40,273 nucleotides of DNA from Pseudomonadota bacterium (GTDB taxonomy: Bacteria; Pseudomonadota; Alphaproteobacteria; Rs-D84): assembly GCA_009781955.1 (NCBI GenBank), contig WQUT01000074.1, positions 1 through 40,273 of the forward strand, written 5' to 3'. Positions 6,901 through 15,164 of this stretch are shown one piece after another (within the stretch, counting starts at the first letter, position 1; each line of letters begins with the position of its first letter). The notes under the pieces were generated by a model. That model worked only from the letters and a program-made list of their open reading frames with translations. It was not told where the DNA came from and searched no databases. Position numbers and translations under genes: made by a program.

Positions 6901-8276
6901 TCGGTTTTGTTATCGTCCGAAGTGCGCGCGCCCAGTTTTCCCATCGCGCGGACCATGTCAATCGCGCGGGACAGCTGATAGTCATCACGGCCGCCGTCTT
7001 CGGGCCAGGCATCGTTATCCGTTGATTTCGCGGGGTCCTTGTTCGGTGATTTATCAGCGTTTTTATCATCGGCCTTTGGTTTTCGGCTTTCGGTTTTCGC
7101 GTCGTCGTTTTTCAGCGCGTTTATCAATGTCGCTTCGGAAAATATGTCGCGGCTTTTTTCCAGAACCTGCACCCTGCTCTGCAATACTTCCACATCCGGG
7201 GTGATTCCCTCGCCCTGGATTGATCGGCCGCTGGGCGTGTAATACCGCGCGACGGTGATATGAATCGCGGTGCCGTCGCCCAATGGTTTTTGCTGCTGCA
7301 CGCTGCCCTTGCCAAAGGTCTGCGTCCCCATGATGATCGCGCGGTTGTTGTCCTGCAGCGCGCCGGCCACGATTTCGGCCGCGGACGCGCTGCCGTGATT
7401 TACCAGCACCACTATCGGCTTTCCGTTCGTAAAATCGCCGGGCTTTGCGCTGGCGCGGTCAATTTCTTCAGAGAGGCGTCCGCGCGTAGACACTATATCG
7501 CCGCCGGACAGAAAAGCGTCCGAAACATCAATCGCCGCGGCCAGATATCCGCCCGGATTGTTCCGCATGTCCAAAACGTAACCCTTTACTTTCTTTTTTT
7601 CCAGCGATTCTATCGCGGCGCGCAGATCCCGCGCGGTTGTCGCGCCAAAGTCCGAAACGCGGATGTATCCGATGTCTTTATCGTCGCCCTTGGCCTCGTA
7701 TTTTATAGATTTGACCTTGATTATCGCGCGCGTCATGGTGATGGTGCGCGGGTCCTTGTTAGGCTGGACGATTGTTAATTTTACTTTCGTTCCCGGGCGG
7801 CCCTTCATCTTTTTCACCGCTTGGTTCAGGGTCAGGCCGCCGACCTGCTCGCCGTCTATGTGCGTGATGTAATCGCCGGCCTTGATCCCCGCCCCGAATG
7901 CCGGGGTATCGTCAATCGGCGAGATGACGCGTATCATGCCCTTGTCCGCGGTGATTTGAATGCCCAGCCCCCCAAATTCGCCGGTCGCCTTGTCGTTAAA
8001 ATCCTTGAACTCGTCCGCCGACAGATACGAAGAATGCGGATCCAGACTGGCCAGCATGCCGTTCATCGCGGCTTCCAGCAATTTTTTCTCGTCCACTTCC
8101 TCTACATAATTATCGCGCGCGGATTCAAACACCAGCGCGAATTTCTTCATCATTTCGTAGATCTGCGGATCGGTCAGATGCTTTACCGGATCTTTCTTTT
8201 CCGCGGCATTCGCGGACAGGACGATCATCAGTCCGCACCCGGCAACCATCAATGTATGTAAAATTTTCTTCAGCAT
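6894..8276 (-). CDS. ctpA: C-terminal processing peptidase (S41 family), exported
   Basis: A periplasmic serine protease that trims C-terminal tails of envelope proteins. It has a signal peptide (MLKKILHTLMVAGCGLMIVLSANA), an N-terminal helical region, a PDZ domain (about 90-165, GGLGIQI...AGIKAGDYITHIDGE), and the S41 core with LDMRNNPGGYL, NHGSASAAEIVAGAL (catalytic Ser) and TFGKGSVQQ (catalytic Lys). The last 70 residues are charged low complexity, partly from a heptanucleotide array (7070-7105). ATG 8276 is preferred; GTG 8285 is possible. It is transcribed away from the envC-like gene, another cell-wall factor. Confidence 0.92.
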   Translation of the reverse strand: MLKKILHTLMVAGCGLMIVLSANAAEKKDPVKHLTDPQIYEMMKKFALVFESARDNYVEEVDEKKLLEAAMNGMLASLDPHSSYLSADEFKDFNDKATGEFGGLGIQITADKGMIRVISPIDDTPAFGAGIKAGDYITHIDGEQVGGLTLNQAVKKMKGRPGTKVKLTIVQPNKDPRTITMTRAIIKVKSIKYEAKGDDKDIGYIRVSDFGATTARDLRAAIESLEKKKVKGYVLDMRNNPGGYLAAAIDVSDAFLSGGDIVSTRGRLSEEIDRASAKPGDFTNGKPIVVLVNHGSASAAEIVAGALQDNNRAIIMGTQTFGKGSVQQQKPLGDGTAIHITVARYYTPSGRSIQGEGITPDVEVLQSRVQVLEKSRDIFSEATLINALKNDDAKTESRKPKADDKNADKSPNKDPAKSTDNDAWPEDGGRDDYQLSRAIDMVRAMGKLGARTSDDNKTDK

Positions 8277-8300
8277 GTTTCTCACCTTGGCAATGCGCGA

Positions 8301-8329
8301 ATCTTAGCACGGGACGCGCCGCGGGGCAA
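8301..8329 (-). promoter_or_regulatory. Candidate promoter for the ctp protease gene
   Basis: On the minus strand TTGCCC (8329-8324), a 17-nt spacer and TAAGAT (8306-8301) lie 25 nt before the ATG. Confidence 0.5.
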
Positions 8330-8339
8330 GTGGAAATTC

Positions 8340-8578
8340 CCCCCCATAGGAGGAAGGCCACATTTGAACGGCCTAATTCCCCTCCCCAGGAGGGGTAGAT
8401 TTTATTAGCGGCGGCAGCCGCTTAGAAAATCTGGGGTGGGTTAGTTAAACAGAGAATAATGTTTATAAGTAGACACTATCAAAATTCCATGCGCCCACCC
8501 CGGAAAGCTAGGTCGTCCGTCTTTGCTTTGCAAAGCCGAGACTCCCGGCTTTCCTCCCCTCCTGCGGAGGGGAATTAC
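8340..8578. repeat. Compound palindromic element filling the ctp-envC gap
   Basis: The arms AATTCCCCTCCCCAGGAGGGG (8380-8400) and CCCCTCCTGCGGAGGGGAATT (8556-8576) are imperfect inverted repeats. Within are AGATTTT.. / ..AAAATCT arms around a GCGGC hairpin, GGTGGG/CCCACC, and an AT-rich centre. The right arm overlaps the last codons of the envC-like gene. No gene is seen here. Confidence 0.75.
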
Positions 8579-9762
8579 GATGGTTCGCTGAACAGGCGCG
8601 CAGGATCAACGGCGTTCGCGCCGCGGCGGATTTCCAGATACATTTCCGGTTTCGGACCGGAACTGAACCAACCGGTATTCTGATCGGCGGCCGCCGTGCG
8701 TATCGCGTTGCTGTCGGGCATCCTGGCGACCGGTTCGCCCGCCAATACCTCTTGCCCCAGCAACACGTCAATGCTGCCCAGGCCCGTCATCACGGAATTA
8801 TACCCGTTTTTATGCGACAGTATCAGGACGCGGCCGAATCCCTTGAAGTTGTCCGCGAATTTCACAATGCCGTCCGCCGGCGCGGACACCAGCGCGCCGC
8901 CGCTGGCCCGTATGCGCCAGCCGTCGGATATCAGGCCCAATGCCGATTTTTCGCCGAACAGCGCGACCAGTTTTCCAGAAACCGGCGCGCGCAATTTTTT
9001 AGTGCTGAACGAAGTATCCGCGGACAGCGCGGATGACCCGACGCCGGACATCAGTTCGGCCAGATTTTTCGCCCGCGCGGACAAGGCGCGCAGCTTCGCC
9101 TGCAACTCCGTCTGTTGGTCGCGCAGTTTCTGATTCTGCGCGGTGCGCGTCTTCAACAGCTTGTCCAATTCGCTGCGCTCTGTCTTGTATTTCTTTGCAG
9201 AGGCAACCAGCTTTTCCTGTTGCGCCCGCTTGTTCTCTTGCACCGTTTCCAGTTCCGCAATCTGCGCGGCCGCGGCCCGCATATCCGCGTCAATCTGGCC
9301 GGACACGCCGGTCAGCAGCGCGGATGTCAGAACATATTCTCGCGCGTTGTCCGCATCAAAAGACACGCCGCGCGATATTGCCAGCAATCCCGCCGCCGCG
9401 TCGCCCAGGCGGCCGCGGTTTTCTTCGGTCTCCTTTTGCAGGATGGCCGATCGCGCGCCCAGGTCGGCGATATTTTTGGCGATGGCGGTCCGCTCTGACT
9501 CCAGCCTGGTCACCCGATCCGCGGCCGACACCAGCTGGGTCTTGGTCTTTTCAACGGTTTTGTCGGATTCTTTCACCGCCGCGTCCAGCTTCTTATTCTG
9601 CTTTTCTGCCGTGGCCAGCTGGGCCTGGACCGCCGCCAGTTCCGACGGCGCGGCCCGCGTCAATGTAGGGGCGCATATTTGCGCCCCAATTAACACCGCA
9701 AAAAATAAGTGGCCTGTTTTTTTCATTTCAATCATAGGGCGCAATAACCCGGGCCCATACAT
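8575..9762 (-). CDS. envC: Murein hydrolase activator, EnvC/M23 family
   Basis: An exported protein likely to activate cell-division amidases. A signal peptide (MKKTGHLFFAVLIGAQICAPTLTRA) is followed by a long coiled coil (about residues 45-235, as in EnvC) and a C-terminal LytM/M23-like domain (about 265-395; LVALFGEKSALG, VSAPADGIVKFA, GRVLILSHKNGYNSVMTGL, GEPVARM). The metal ligands of active M23 peptidases look degenerate (no clear HxxxD, and HKNGY instead of HxH), as in activators. ATG 9762 overlaps the tyrS stop (TAATG); ATG 9735 or 9726 gives a more usual signal peptide. Part of the signal peptide is encoded by a palindrome (9668-9689). Confidence 0.87.
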   Translation of the reverse strand: MYGPGLLRPMIEMKKTGHLFFAVLIGAQICAPTLTRAAPSELAAVQAQLATAEKQNKKLDAAVKESDKTVEKTKTQLVSAADRVTRLESERTAIAKNIADLGARSAILQKETEENRGRLGDAAAGLLAISRGVSFDADNAREYVLTSALLTGVSGQIDADMRAAAAQIAELETVQENKRAQQEKLVASAKKYKTERSELDKLLKTRTAQNQKLRDQQTELQAKLRALSARAKNLAELMSGVGSSALSADTSFSTKKLRAPVSGKLVALFGEKSALGLISDGWRIRASGGALVSAPADGIVKFADNFKGFGRVLILSHKNGYNSVMTGLGSIDVLLGQEVLAGEPVARMPDSNAIRTAAADQNTGWFSSGPKPEMYLEIRRGANAVDPARLFSEPS

Positions 9763-10991
9763 TATTTCACAACGACTTTCAAAAACGTTTTCTTTCCCTT
9801 TTGCAACAGGATTGATTTGCCGGGTTTTAATTCTACCTCTTCCAAAGAATTCAAAACTACTCTTCCATCTATTTTCAATCCACCTTGCTTTATAATTCTA
9901 CATATTTCGGAATTAGACGGAAACAGCCCAGAAAACATTGCAAAATCTATTATGCTGACCGGTTCTCGGTTGGCTTTCATTTCTATTGTTGGAATCGCCG
10001 CATCGTTTGCATGCGCGCCGCCGAACATTGATAATGCCGCGGTCGCCGCGCTTTCCGCCGCAGTCACGCCATGCGCGATTTTGGTCGCCTCAAAAGCCAA
10101 AATCTTTTTGGCTTCATTAATTTCAGAGTCGCGCAATTTGCCGAGCTTTGCGATTTCCGGCAAAGGCAATTCGGTATATATTTTAAGGAACTTTTCCACG
10201 TCGGCGTCCATCACGTTCCTGAAATACTGATAGTAATCAAACGGACTGGTCCGGTCGGCGCGAACCCACACCGCATTGCCCGCGGATTTCCCGATTTTCG
10301 CGCCATTTGAATCCGTAATCAGCGGACATGACAATACGTGCGCCTCTTTCTGCCGCTTGCGGCGGATCAGACTGGCGCCCGCGACGGAATTTCCCCATTG
10401 ATCCGCGCCGCACAGCTGCAAAGTGCAGCCATAGTTATCAAACAAATGCAGAAAATCCACGGCTTGCAGCGGCATGTAATTGAATTCCAAAAATGACATC
10501 TCGCCCGTATTCAGGCGTTTCTTTACGCTTTCCATTGCCAGCATCTGCGGCACGGTAAAGCTGGTCCCGAACTCGCGGAGAAAGTCAATATGGCTGAATT
10601 TTTTATGCCAGTCATAGTTATCAACCATAATGGCATCCGTCGCGCCGTCGCCGAACTTTATAAACTGTTCATAGCATTTGCGCAATCCGGCCGAGTTCGC
10701 GGCAATCTGCTTATCGTCCAGCATCGGCCGGTCCGAATTGCGATCCGACGGGTCGCCAATGCGCCCCGTCGCGCCGCCGACCAGCATTATCGGTTTGTTC
10801 CCGTATTTCTGGAACCAGCGTATTATCATCGCCGGGACCAAGTGTCCGACGTGCATGGAATCCATCGTCGGGTCCACGCCAAGGTAGGCCGTCACGGGCC
10901 CCGCAGAGAACGCGGCGCCAAGGGCGTCCCGATCGGTCGTTTGATAAATCAGTCCGCGGCTTTCCAATTCATGTAGAAAATCGTTTTTCAT
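9762..10991 (-). CDS. tyrS: Tyrosyl-tRNA synthetase
   Basis: Charges tRNA-Tyr with tyrosine in the cytoplasm; class I synthetase. Visible are YLGVDPT, the HVGH signature (HVGHLVP, about residue 47), GGATGRIGDPS, the tyrosine-binding Q.CGADQWGN (about 190-197), a KMSKS variant KIGKS (about 228-232), and a C-terminal S4 RNA-binding domain (about 340-405). The 409 residues are normal. AAAAGGAATAA precedes ATG 10991. The start of the envC-like gene overlaps its stop, suggesting one operon. Confidence 0.97.
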   Translation of the reverse strand: MKNDFLHELESRGLIYQTTDRDALGAAFSAGPVTAYLGVDPTMDSMHVGHLVPAMIIRWFQKYGNKPIMLVGGATGRIGDPSDRNSDRPMLDDKQIAANSAGLRKCYEQFIKFGDGATDAIMVDNYDWHKKFSHIDFLREFGTSFTVPQMLAMESVKKRLNTGEMSFLEFNYMPLQAVDFLHLFDNYGCTLQLCGADQWGNSVAGASLIRRKRQKEAHVLSCPLITDSNGAKIGKSAGNAVWVRADRTSPFDYYQYFRNVMDADVEKFLKIYTELPLPEIAKLGKLRDSEINEAKKILAFEATKIAHGVTAAESAATAALSMFGGAHANDAAIPTIEMKANREPVSIIDFAMFSGLFPSNSEICRIIKQGGLKIDGRVVLNSLEEVELKPGKSILLQKGKKTFLKVVVK

Positions 10992-11011
10992 AGTTTATTC
11001 CTTTTGCGTTT

Positions 11012-11040
11012 ATTATAGCGAAAAATTTAGGGATTATCAA
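11012..11040 (-). promoter_or_regulatory. Promoter of the tyrS-envC unit
   Basis: On the minus strand TTGATA (11040-11035), a 17-nt spacer and TATAAT (11017-11012) lie just before the tyrS ribosome binding site. No T-box or other leader fits in the short 5' region. Confidence 0.75.
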
Positions 11041-11047
11041 ATATTAT

Positions 11048-11136
11048 GACTACCCCGAAAAGCTAGGGCAACACCCACCCGACGAAATCACAGATTTCGT
11101 TGGGTGGTTTGCTGCTGTTGAAAATCCGGGGTAGTC
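11048..11136. repeat. 89-bp palindromic element with GACTACCCC arms
   Basis: GACTACCCCG and CGGGGTAGTC at the ends, with ACCCACC/GGGTGGT and GAAATC-ACA-GATTTC hairpins inside. The outer arms match the elements at 1435 and 29300, but the core differs. The rest of the gap to 11323 holds a second palindromic stretch (11150-11225) and no gene I can support. Confidence 0.8.
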
Positions 11137-11323
11137 GTTTATAAAAATTGTTGCCCGTGCGGGCGTGCGGATTCCCGGATATTTCCTGGACACGCGTTCC
11201 GCGTGCTGCGGAAATTCCGAGAATGACATTTAATGATGATTTGACTATTCAAAGTATTACGGCCGGTGGCCGTAGCAAGAATAATAAAAGAATCCGAATG
11301 GTTTCAACATGACTTTACCATAA

Positions 11324-11554
11324 TCAATATGTCCTGTATCTGCCAACGAATCTGGCGACCGCATTGTCTGGGCAAACATTCAGACATTTGTTGCATCCGT
11401 TGCATTTGTCATTGTTTATTACTGGAACAAGACGTATACCTATAAATTTGTGCTCTATTGCATTTTCAGGACAAATCTCCTGAACCGCGCAAGAATCGCA
11501 AGCCCATATGCATCCGGATGCATTCGTCCATATTTTATAACTGACCTTTTGCAT
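11324..11554 (-). CDS. Small 2x[4Fe-4S] ferredoxin-like protein
   Basis: An electron carrier of 76 residues. One cluster motif is CNGCNKCLNVCP (about 55-66), a classic CxxCxxCxxxCP. The other is degenerate: CIWACDSCAVQEICPENAI (about 15-33), with four cysteines but a wider first gap (CxxxCxxCxxxxxCP). AAGGA sits before ATG 11554. It lies downstream of tsf, past a terminator. With NifJ in the window it is a candidate acceptor for pyruvate oxidation; that link is inference. Confidence 0.8.
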   Translation of the reverse strand: MQKVSYKIWTNASGCIWACDSCAVQEICPENAIEHKFIGIRLVPVINNDKCNGCNKCLNVCPDNAVARFVGRYRTY

Positions 11555-11616
11555 CTTGCAATCCTTTATGCAATCAGAATAATATCAAAAACATCCGTTG
11601 TTAATGATAATCGGGC

Positions 11617-11643
11617 TAAAAATCCCGCGTTCGCGGGATTTTT
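11617..11643 (-). terminator. Rho-independent terminator after tsf
   Basis: AAAAATCCCGCG-AA-CGCGGGATTTTT on the minus strand, directly at the tsf stop. It separates the ribosomal unit from the ferredoxin gene. Confidence 0.85.
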
Positions 11644-12566
11644 CAGTTGCCGAGCATTTTATTTACTTCGTCGGCCAGATTATCCTCGCGCTTTTGGATG
11701 CCTTCGCCCAACAGGAAATATGCGAATCCCGCAAGCGTCGTATTCGCCTCGGCCAGCACCGCCTTTACGGTCTTGTTCGGATCCATAACGAACGGCTGCT
11801 CGGTCAGGACCGATTCTCCATAGTATTTCTGGATGCGGCCCGCGACCATCTTTTCCACAACCGCGTCGGGCTTGCCCGCCGTCGCGCCGGATTCGGTAAA
11901 TATTTTCTTTTCGCGTTCCACGGCCGCGGGGTCCACCTGGTCAACCGTCGCGAATTCAGGCTTGTTCGCCGCGATGTGCATCGCGATTTTGGGGCCGATT
12001 TCCGCCGCGCCCGCCGTATCGCCGTTCAGCGCGACAATAACCGCAATCTGGCCCATATCGGTGCAGAGGCAGTTATGGACATACTTGAACACGCTGTCGC
12101 CGCCGACGGCCGCTATGCGGCGGATTTGCATGTTTTCGCCAATCGTCGCGATAAGATTTCCGACTTCGTCGGACATCGCGTCAACAACCCGGGCAAAGCA
12201 TTTTTGATCGCAATCGCACGGTCCGTCGCACTTGCAGCCGCAGTCGCCGTATACTTCCAAAGATTTCTGGACAACGTCGGCGACCAGTTTTTGGAATTTT
12301 TCATTCTTTGCGACAAAGTCCGTTTCGGCGTTCACCTCTGCAATCACGCCGAATGTGCCGTCTTTGCTCTTCGCCGCCGCGACCAAGCCCGCCGCCGCGA
12401 CGCGGTCGGCTTTTTTCGCCGCTTTCACGATTCCTTTTTGACGCAGCCAGTCGGACGCCGCCTGGATATCGCCGTTATTTTCGGTCAATGCCGCCTTGCA
12501 ATCCATCATGCCCGCGGATGTTTTTTCGCGCAGTTCCTGGATCAATGCCGCTGTAATATTTGCCAT
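11643..12566 (-). CDS. tsf: Elongation factor Ts, with a Cys-rich insertion
   Basis: Exchanges GDP for GTP on EF-Tu. The N-terminal UBA-like domain (MANITAALIQELREKTSAGMMDCKAAL) and the conserved ETDFVAKN (about 81-88) and IATIGENMQIRR (about 139-150) are intact, as is the C-terminal core; length 307 is near normal. Residues 109-123 read CGCKCDGPCDCDQKC, six cysteines in 15 residues where EF-Ts has a loop of other sequence. Two more cysteines lie at 166 and 168 (HNCLC). This looks able to bind metal or iron-sulfur, which is not a known EF-Ts feature. It follows rpsB by 27 nt, the usual order. Confidence 0.95.
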   Translation of the reverse strand: MANITAALIQELREKTSAGMMDCKAALTENNGDIQAASDWLRQKGIVKAAKKADRVAAAGLVAAAKSKDGTFGVIAEVNAETDFVAKNEKFQKLVADVVQKSLEVYGDCGCKCDGPCDCDQKCFARVVDAMSDEVGNLIATIGENMQIRRIAAVGGDSVFKYVHNCLCTDMGQIAVIVALNGDTAGAAEIGPKIAMHIAANKPEFATVDQVDPAAVEREKKIFTESGATAGKPDAVVEKMVAGRIQKYYGESVLTEQPFVMDPNKTVKAVLAEANTTLAGFAYFLLGEGIQKREDNLADEVNKMLGN

Positions 12567-12593
12567 TTTTTGCTCCGTTGGTTTAATTTTGTG

Positions 12594-13454
12594 TTACTCT
12601 GCCTTTTCTTCCAGCTTTTCCACCAGTTTCTCGCGGCGTTCGGCCCTCGCCTCGGACTTTTTTGATTTTTCCCGCGCTTCTTTTTCTATGTGCTCTTCTT
12701 CCAGCTTGTCCGCGTCAACGCCGGTCATATCGCTGGCGACCTTCTTTCCCGCCGCGCCGCCCAAGCGTTTTTCAATGCCGGACAGAATCGCATCCACGAA
12801 CAGGTCGCAATACAGTTGTATCGCGCGCGCCGCGTCGTCGTTGCCGGGAATCGGATAGTCAATCAGTTCCGGATTCGCGTTGGTGTCGCAGATCGCGACA
12901 ATCGGCATGTCCAGGTTTTTCGCCTCGCGCACCGCATTGTATTCTTTCGGAACGTCAATGATGATCGCCGCCTGGGGCACGCCGTGCATGTCCAGAATTC
13001 CGCCGAAAACATCGCGCAGCTTTGCGATTTCTTTTTCCATCACGCCGACCTCTTTCTTGGTCAGGCCCAGTTTCTCGGCGTTCTCGCAATCCGCCTCCAT
13101 CTTTTTCAGACGGCGGATGGATTGCGACACGGTCGTCCAGTTGGTCATCATTCCGCCCAGCCAGCGGTTGCTGACATAATGCTGGCCGCAGCGTTCCGCA
13201 GCGTCTTTGATAATATCTTTCGCCTGGTGCTTTGTAGATATGAACAATACTTTGCCGCCGGCGGCCGCGATGGCCTCCAACGCCACCAGGGCGCGATGCA
13301 ACAACGGCGCGGTTTTGTTCAAATTGATTATGTGGATCTTGTCCTTGATGCCATAGACATACGGCGTCATTTGCGGGTTCCAGCGACGGGTGTGGTGTCC
13401 GAAATGAACGCCGGCCTCCATCAGCTGCTTCATAGAGAATTTAGGCAGTGCCAT
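12594..13454 (-). CDS. rpsB: Small ribosomal subunit protein uS2
   Basis: Part of the 30S subunit. MALPKFSMKQLMEAGVHFGHHTRRWNPQM is the canonical start, with FISTKHQAKDII, NRWLGGMMTNWTT and PIVAICDTNANPELIDYPIPGNDDA following. ATG 13454 has AAGGAG before it; a longer reading is rejected. The C-terminal 40 residues are a highly charged Glu/Lys/Arg tail beyond the usual core. First gene of the rpsB-tsf operon. Confidence 0.97.
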   Translation of the reverse strand: MALPKFSMKQLMEAGVHFGHHTRRWNPQMTPYVYGIKDKIHIINLNKTAPLLHRALVALEAIAAAGGKVLFISTKHQAKDIIKDAAERCGQHYVSNRWLGGMMTNWTTVSQSIRRLKKMEADCENAEKLGLTKKEVGVMEKEIAKLRDVFGGILDMHGVPQAAIIIDVPKEYNAVREAKNLDMPIVAICDTNANPELIDYPIPGNDDAARAIQLYCDLFVDAILSGIEKRLGGAAGKKVASDMTGVDADKLEEEHIEKEAREKSKKSEARAERREKLVEKLEEKAE

Positions 13455-13612
13455 GATTTTGCTCCTTCGTCGCAAAAAGGGACTAGGGACTAGGGACTAG
13501 TTGCTAGAATTTTTTGCGTTTCTGTTAATCCTCGCCATTCGCCAAACAAACCCTTGCGGGACAGAAACTTGGCAAATAGCTGTGTTCTTCACACGGGCCC
13601 AGGCCCGCGCGT
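13455..13612 (-). promoter_or_regulatory. rpsB 5' leader with hairpins and a heptamer array
   Basis: The transcript from the 13619 promoter has a leader of about 158 nt. It can fold a GCCAAG...CTTGGC-like stem around CCCGCAAGGG, plus a GTGTGAAGAACAC hairpin. rpsB leaders are known autoregulatory sites for S2 in other proteobacteria; whether this one is, I cannot show. A GGGACTA heptamer array (13480-13508) lies just before the ribosome binding site. Confidence 0.45.
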
Positions 13613-13618
13613 AGCGCG

Positions 13619-13647
13619 ATTATAGAATATAAAATTTCAGAAATCAA
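13619..13647 (-). promoter_or_regulatory. Promoter of the rpsB-tsf operon
   Basis: On the minus strand TTGATT (13647-13642), a 17-nt spacer and TATAAT (13624-13619). Confidence 0.75.
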
Positions 13648-13701
13648 GGGAAATAGAAACTTGCCATGGACTTTTTGAAAATTTGATTATATAATGCATC
13701 C

Positions 13702-13892
13702 GGCGGCGCATTGACCGGCGTTGTTGAAGAGTAACTACTTCTCAGGGTCGTTTTGGTTGGCAACAAAACGTAAAGACGCCTCCAACTTTTGGTTGGAGGG
13801 CGGCCCAATAAGGCGGCTCGCCGCCAAATAAGCCCGCTATCCCTGATAGTAGTTAACCTCCAACCGCCTCTGGTCACGGGCGGTATTTTTTA
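13702..13892 (+). ncRNA. Candidate structured RNA with alternative terminator, upstream of an XRE gene
   Basis: A TATAAT box lies at 13690-13695. The following RNA has a long stem (TAACTACT 13732-13739 with AGTAGTTA 13848-13855; TCAGGG 13742-13747 with CCCTGA 13841-13846) closing a junction of three hairpins: CGTTTTG...CAAAACG near 13749-13770, CGCCTCCAAC...GTTGGAGGGCG near 13776-13802, and GGCGG-CTCG-CCGCC at 13812-13825. The stem can extend by GGCGTTG (13717-13723) with CAACCGCC (13861-13868) and TGACC (13712-13716) with GGTCA (13872-13876). The same CCGCC (13864-13868) can pair with GGCGG (13879-13883), followed by TATTTTTT, as a terminator. I do not recognise a known riboswitch class. Confidence 0.55.
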
Positions 13893-13903
13893 CGGGGGGA
13901 ATC

Positions 13904-14098
13904 ATGGAAAACCAAAGTTATGGCAATTCAGTGGCGAAAAAATTAAAACGGATATGCGAATTCTTTTGCCTTTCCAAGACGGAAATTGCAAAGAGCCTGG
14001 GCGTTTCGCCGGGAACATACAAGGAATGGGAATTGGGGGAACGCCTGCCAAAAGATTTGCCGGGCGAGATCGCAATGCTGTTTTATGTTGATTTATAA
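13904..14098 (+). CDS. Small XRE-type helix-turn-helix protein, 64 aa
   Basis: A likely DNA-binding regulator. SKTEIAKSLGVSPGTYKEWELGERLPKDLP (about 24-53) is a Cro/C1-type HTH, with little else around it. ACGGGGGGAATC before ATG 13904 is the ribosome binding site and follows directly on the terminator-like U run of the candidate RNA, so its expression may depend on read-through. Its targets are unknown; no phage genes are nearby. Confidence 0.7.
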   Translation: MENQSYGNSVAKKLKRICEFFCLSKTEIAKSLGVSPGTYKEWELGERLPKDLPGEIAMLFYVDL

Positions 14099-14103
14099 TT
14101 TCC

Positions 14104-14212
14104 CGCCCCGATTTTGTAAGCGGCGATAAAAGCCGCTAGCAAAATCTACCCCGACCCCGGGGCCCCCGCGCGAACTTGTTCGCGTGGGGTGGGCCCAGGA
14201 GGGGAATCCGTG
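14104..14212. repeat. Palindromic element between the XRE gene and the Cys-rich gene
   Basis: GATTTTGTAAGCGGC...GCCGCTAGCAAAATC forms one long hairpin (14111-14147), followed by CCCCGGGGC and CGCGAACTTGTTCGCG hairpins and a GGAGGGG end. The first hairpin resembles those at 8400, 15170 and 25970. Confidence 0.7.
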
Positions 14213-14227
14213 CTTGCTTAAATTGGA

Positions 14228-15136
14228 TTATTTCTTTTTCGGAATACAGCTGACGACGTATGTGGAGTCTTCTTTCTTATGATTCACGGTGAAGACTTTC
14301 TGCTGTTTGTCCGCCTTGATAAATCCCTCCTTGCAGAACTGATTCACCGTGCAGTTGCCCCAGAATCCGTTCTGGCACGCCTGTTGCGCTTTGCCGTTTG
14401 GGAACGCGCACACGCTGATTTCGCCGTCTTTCTTGCACGCGCCGCTCTTTGTTCCGTTCGGCACGCAGTGGTTGTATTTCATCTCGCTGGCCGACGTTTG
14501 CTCGTTGGTCTTGTTGAATCCGTTGGCGCATTCGGTGAATTCGCCCGAACCGCATACGTCAAAGTTATCCGTTTCGCTGACCCACGCGCGGGACGCGATG
14601 CCGCCCCAGACCTCGCACTTTTGCAGGCATTTCGGCTGATCCGTGTCCGCGCCCGTCAATACATACGTGTCGTCCGCGCATTTTTCAATCAAGCAATCCT
14701 TGCCGGAATTTTTCCATATTACGCCCGGATTGTTTTTTTGCGCGCAACGCTGGCACGCGTTGCCCACCGGACGCTCACCAATCGCGCATTCCAAATTCGC
14801 ATTGGTTGTCGCAACCGCGCCGGTTGCGGCCACCGCCTGGACCGTCGCGGCGGATGCCGGCTGGGGCGGCTGGCTGGACGCGACGTTCATCATGTTGAAT
14901 CCGACGCGCGTGGCTTCATAGTTCGCGGACACGGACGGACGTTCCGGCCCGGATGTCTTTGCCGCCGCGCGTTTGGCGACGGCCGCGCTGTCCACCACTA
15001 TCACCTGGACAACCGGGGTTTCATCCGCGGTTGCGGCGGCACCCGCCGCTACTTCGGGCGCCGCATCATCCGCGGACGCCGCGCCAAATGCGACTGTTAC
15101 AAGCAAAGCCGCAAACAATATAGCTTTATTTTTCAT
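14228..15136 (-). CDS. Exported Cys-rich protein of unknown function, 302 aa
   Basis: I do not recognise a named family. The signal peptide (MKNKAILFAALLVTVAFGAASA) is followed by an Ala/Val-rich, probably disordered region (about 23-110) and a C-terminal part with about 18 cysteines in spaced groups (CQRC, CLIEKC, CLQKC, CANGF, CVPNG, CKKDG, CQNGFWGNC, CKEGF). The spacing suggests several small disulfide-linked modules. ATG 15136 has AGAGGA before it. The DsbA-like protein at 26030 is a plausible partner. Confidence 0.75.
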   Translation of the reverse strand: MKNKAILFAALLVTVAFGAASADDAAPEVAAGAAATADETPVVQVIVVDSAAVAKRAAAKTSGPERPSVSANYEATRVGFNMMNVASSQPPQPASAATVQAVAATGAVATTNANLECAIGERPVGNACQRCAQKNNPGVIWKNSGKDCLIEKCADDTYVLTGADTDQPKCLQKCEVWGGIASRAWVSETDNFDVCGSGEFTECANGFNKTNEQTSASEMKYNHCVPNGTKSGACKKDGEISVCAFPNGKAQQACQNGFWGNCTVNQFCKEGFIKADKQQKVFTVNHKKEDSTYVVSCIPKKK

Positions 15137-15164
15137 TTTTATTCCTCTTAGCCTATACCTCCAC

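Noticed and set aside
13702..13892. 6S RNA, SRP RNA, RNase P RNA or tmRNA
   Set aside because: The conserved landmarks of these RNAs are absent, and the three-hairpin junction with a terminator does not match their folds.
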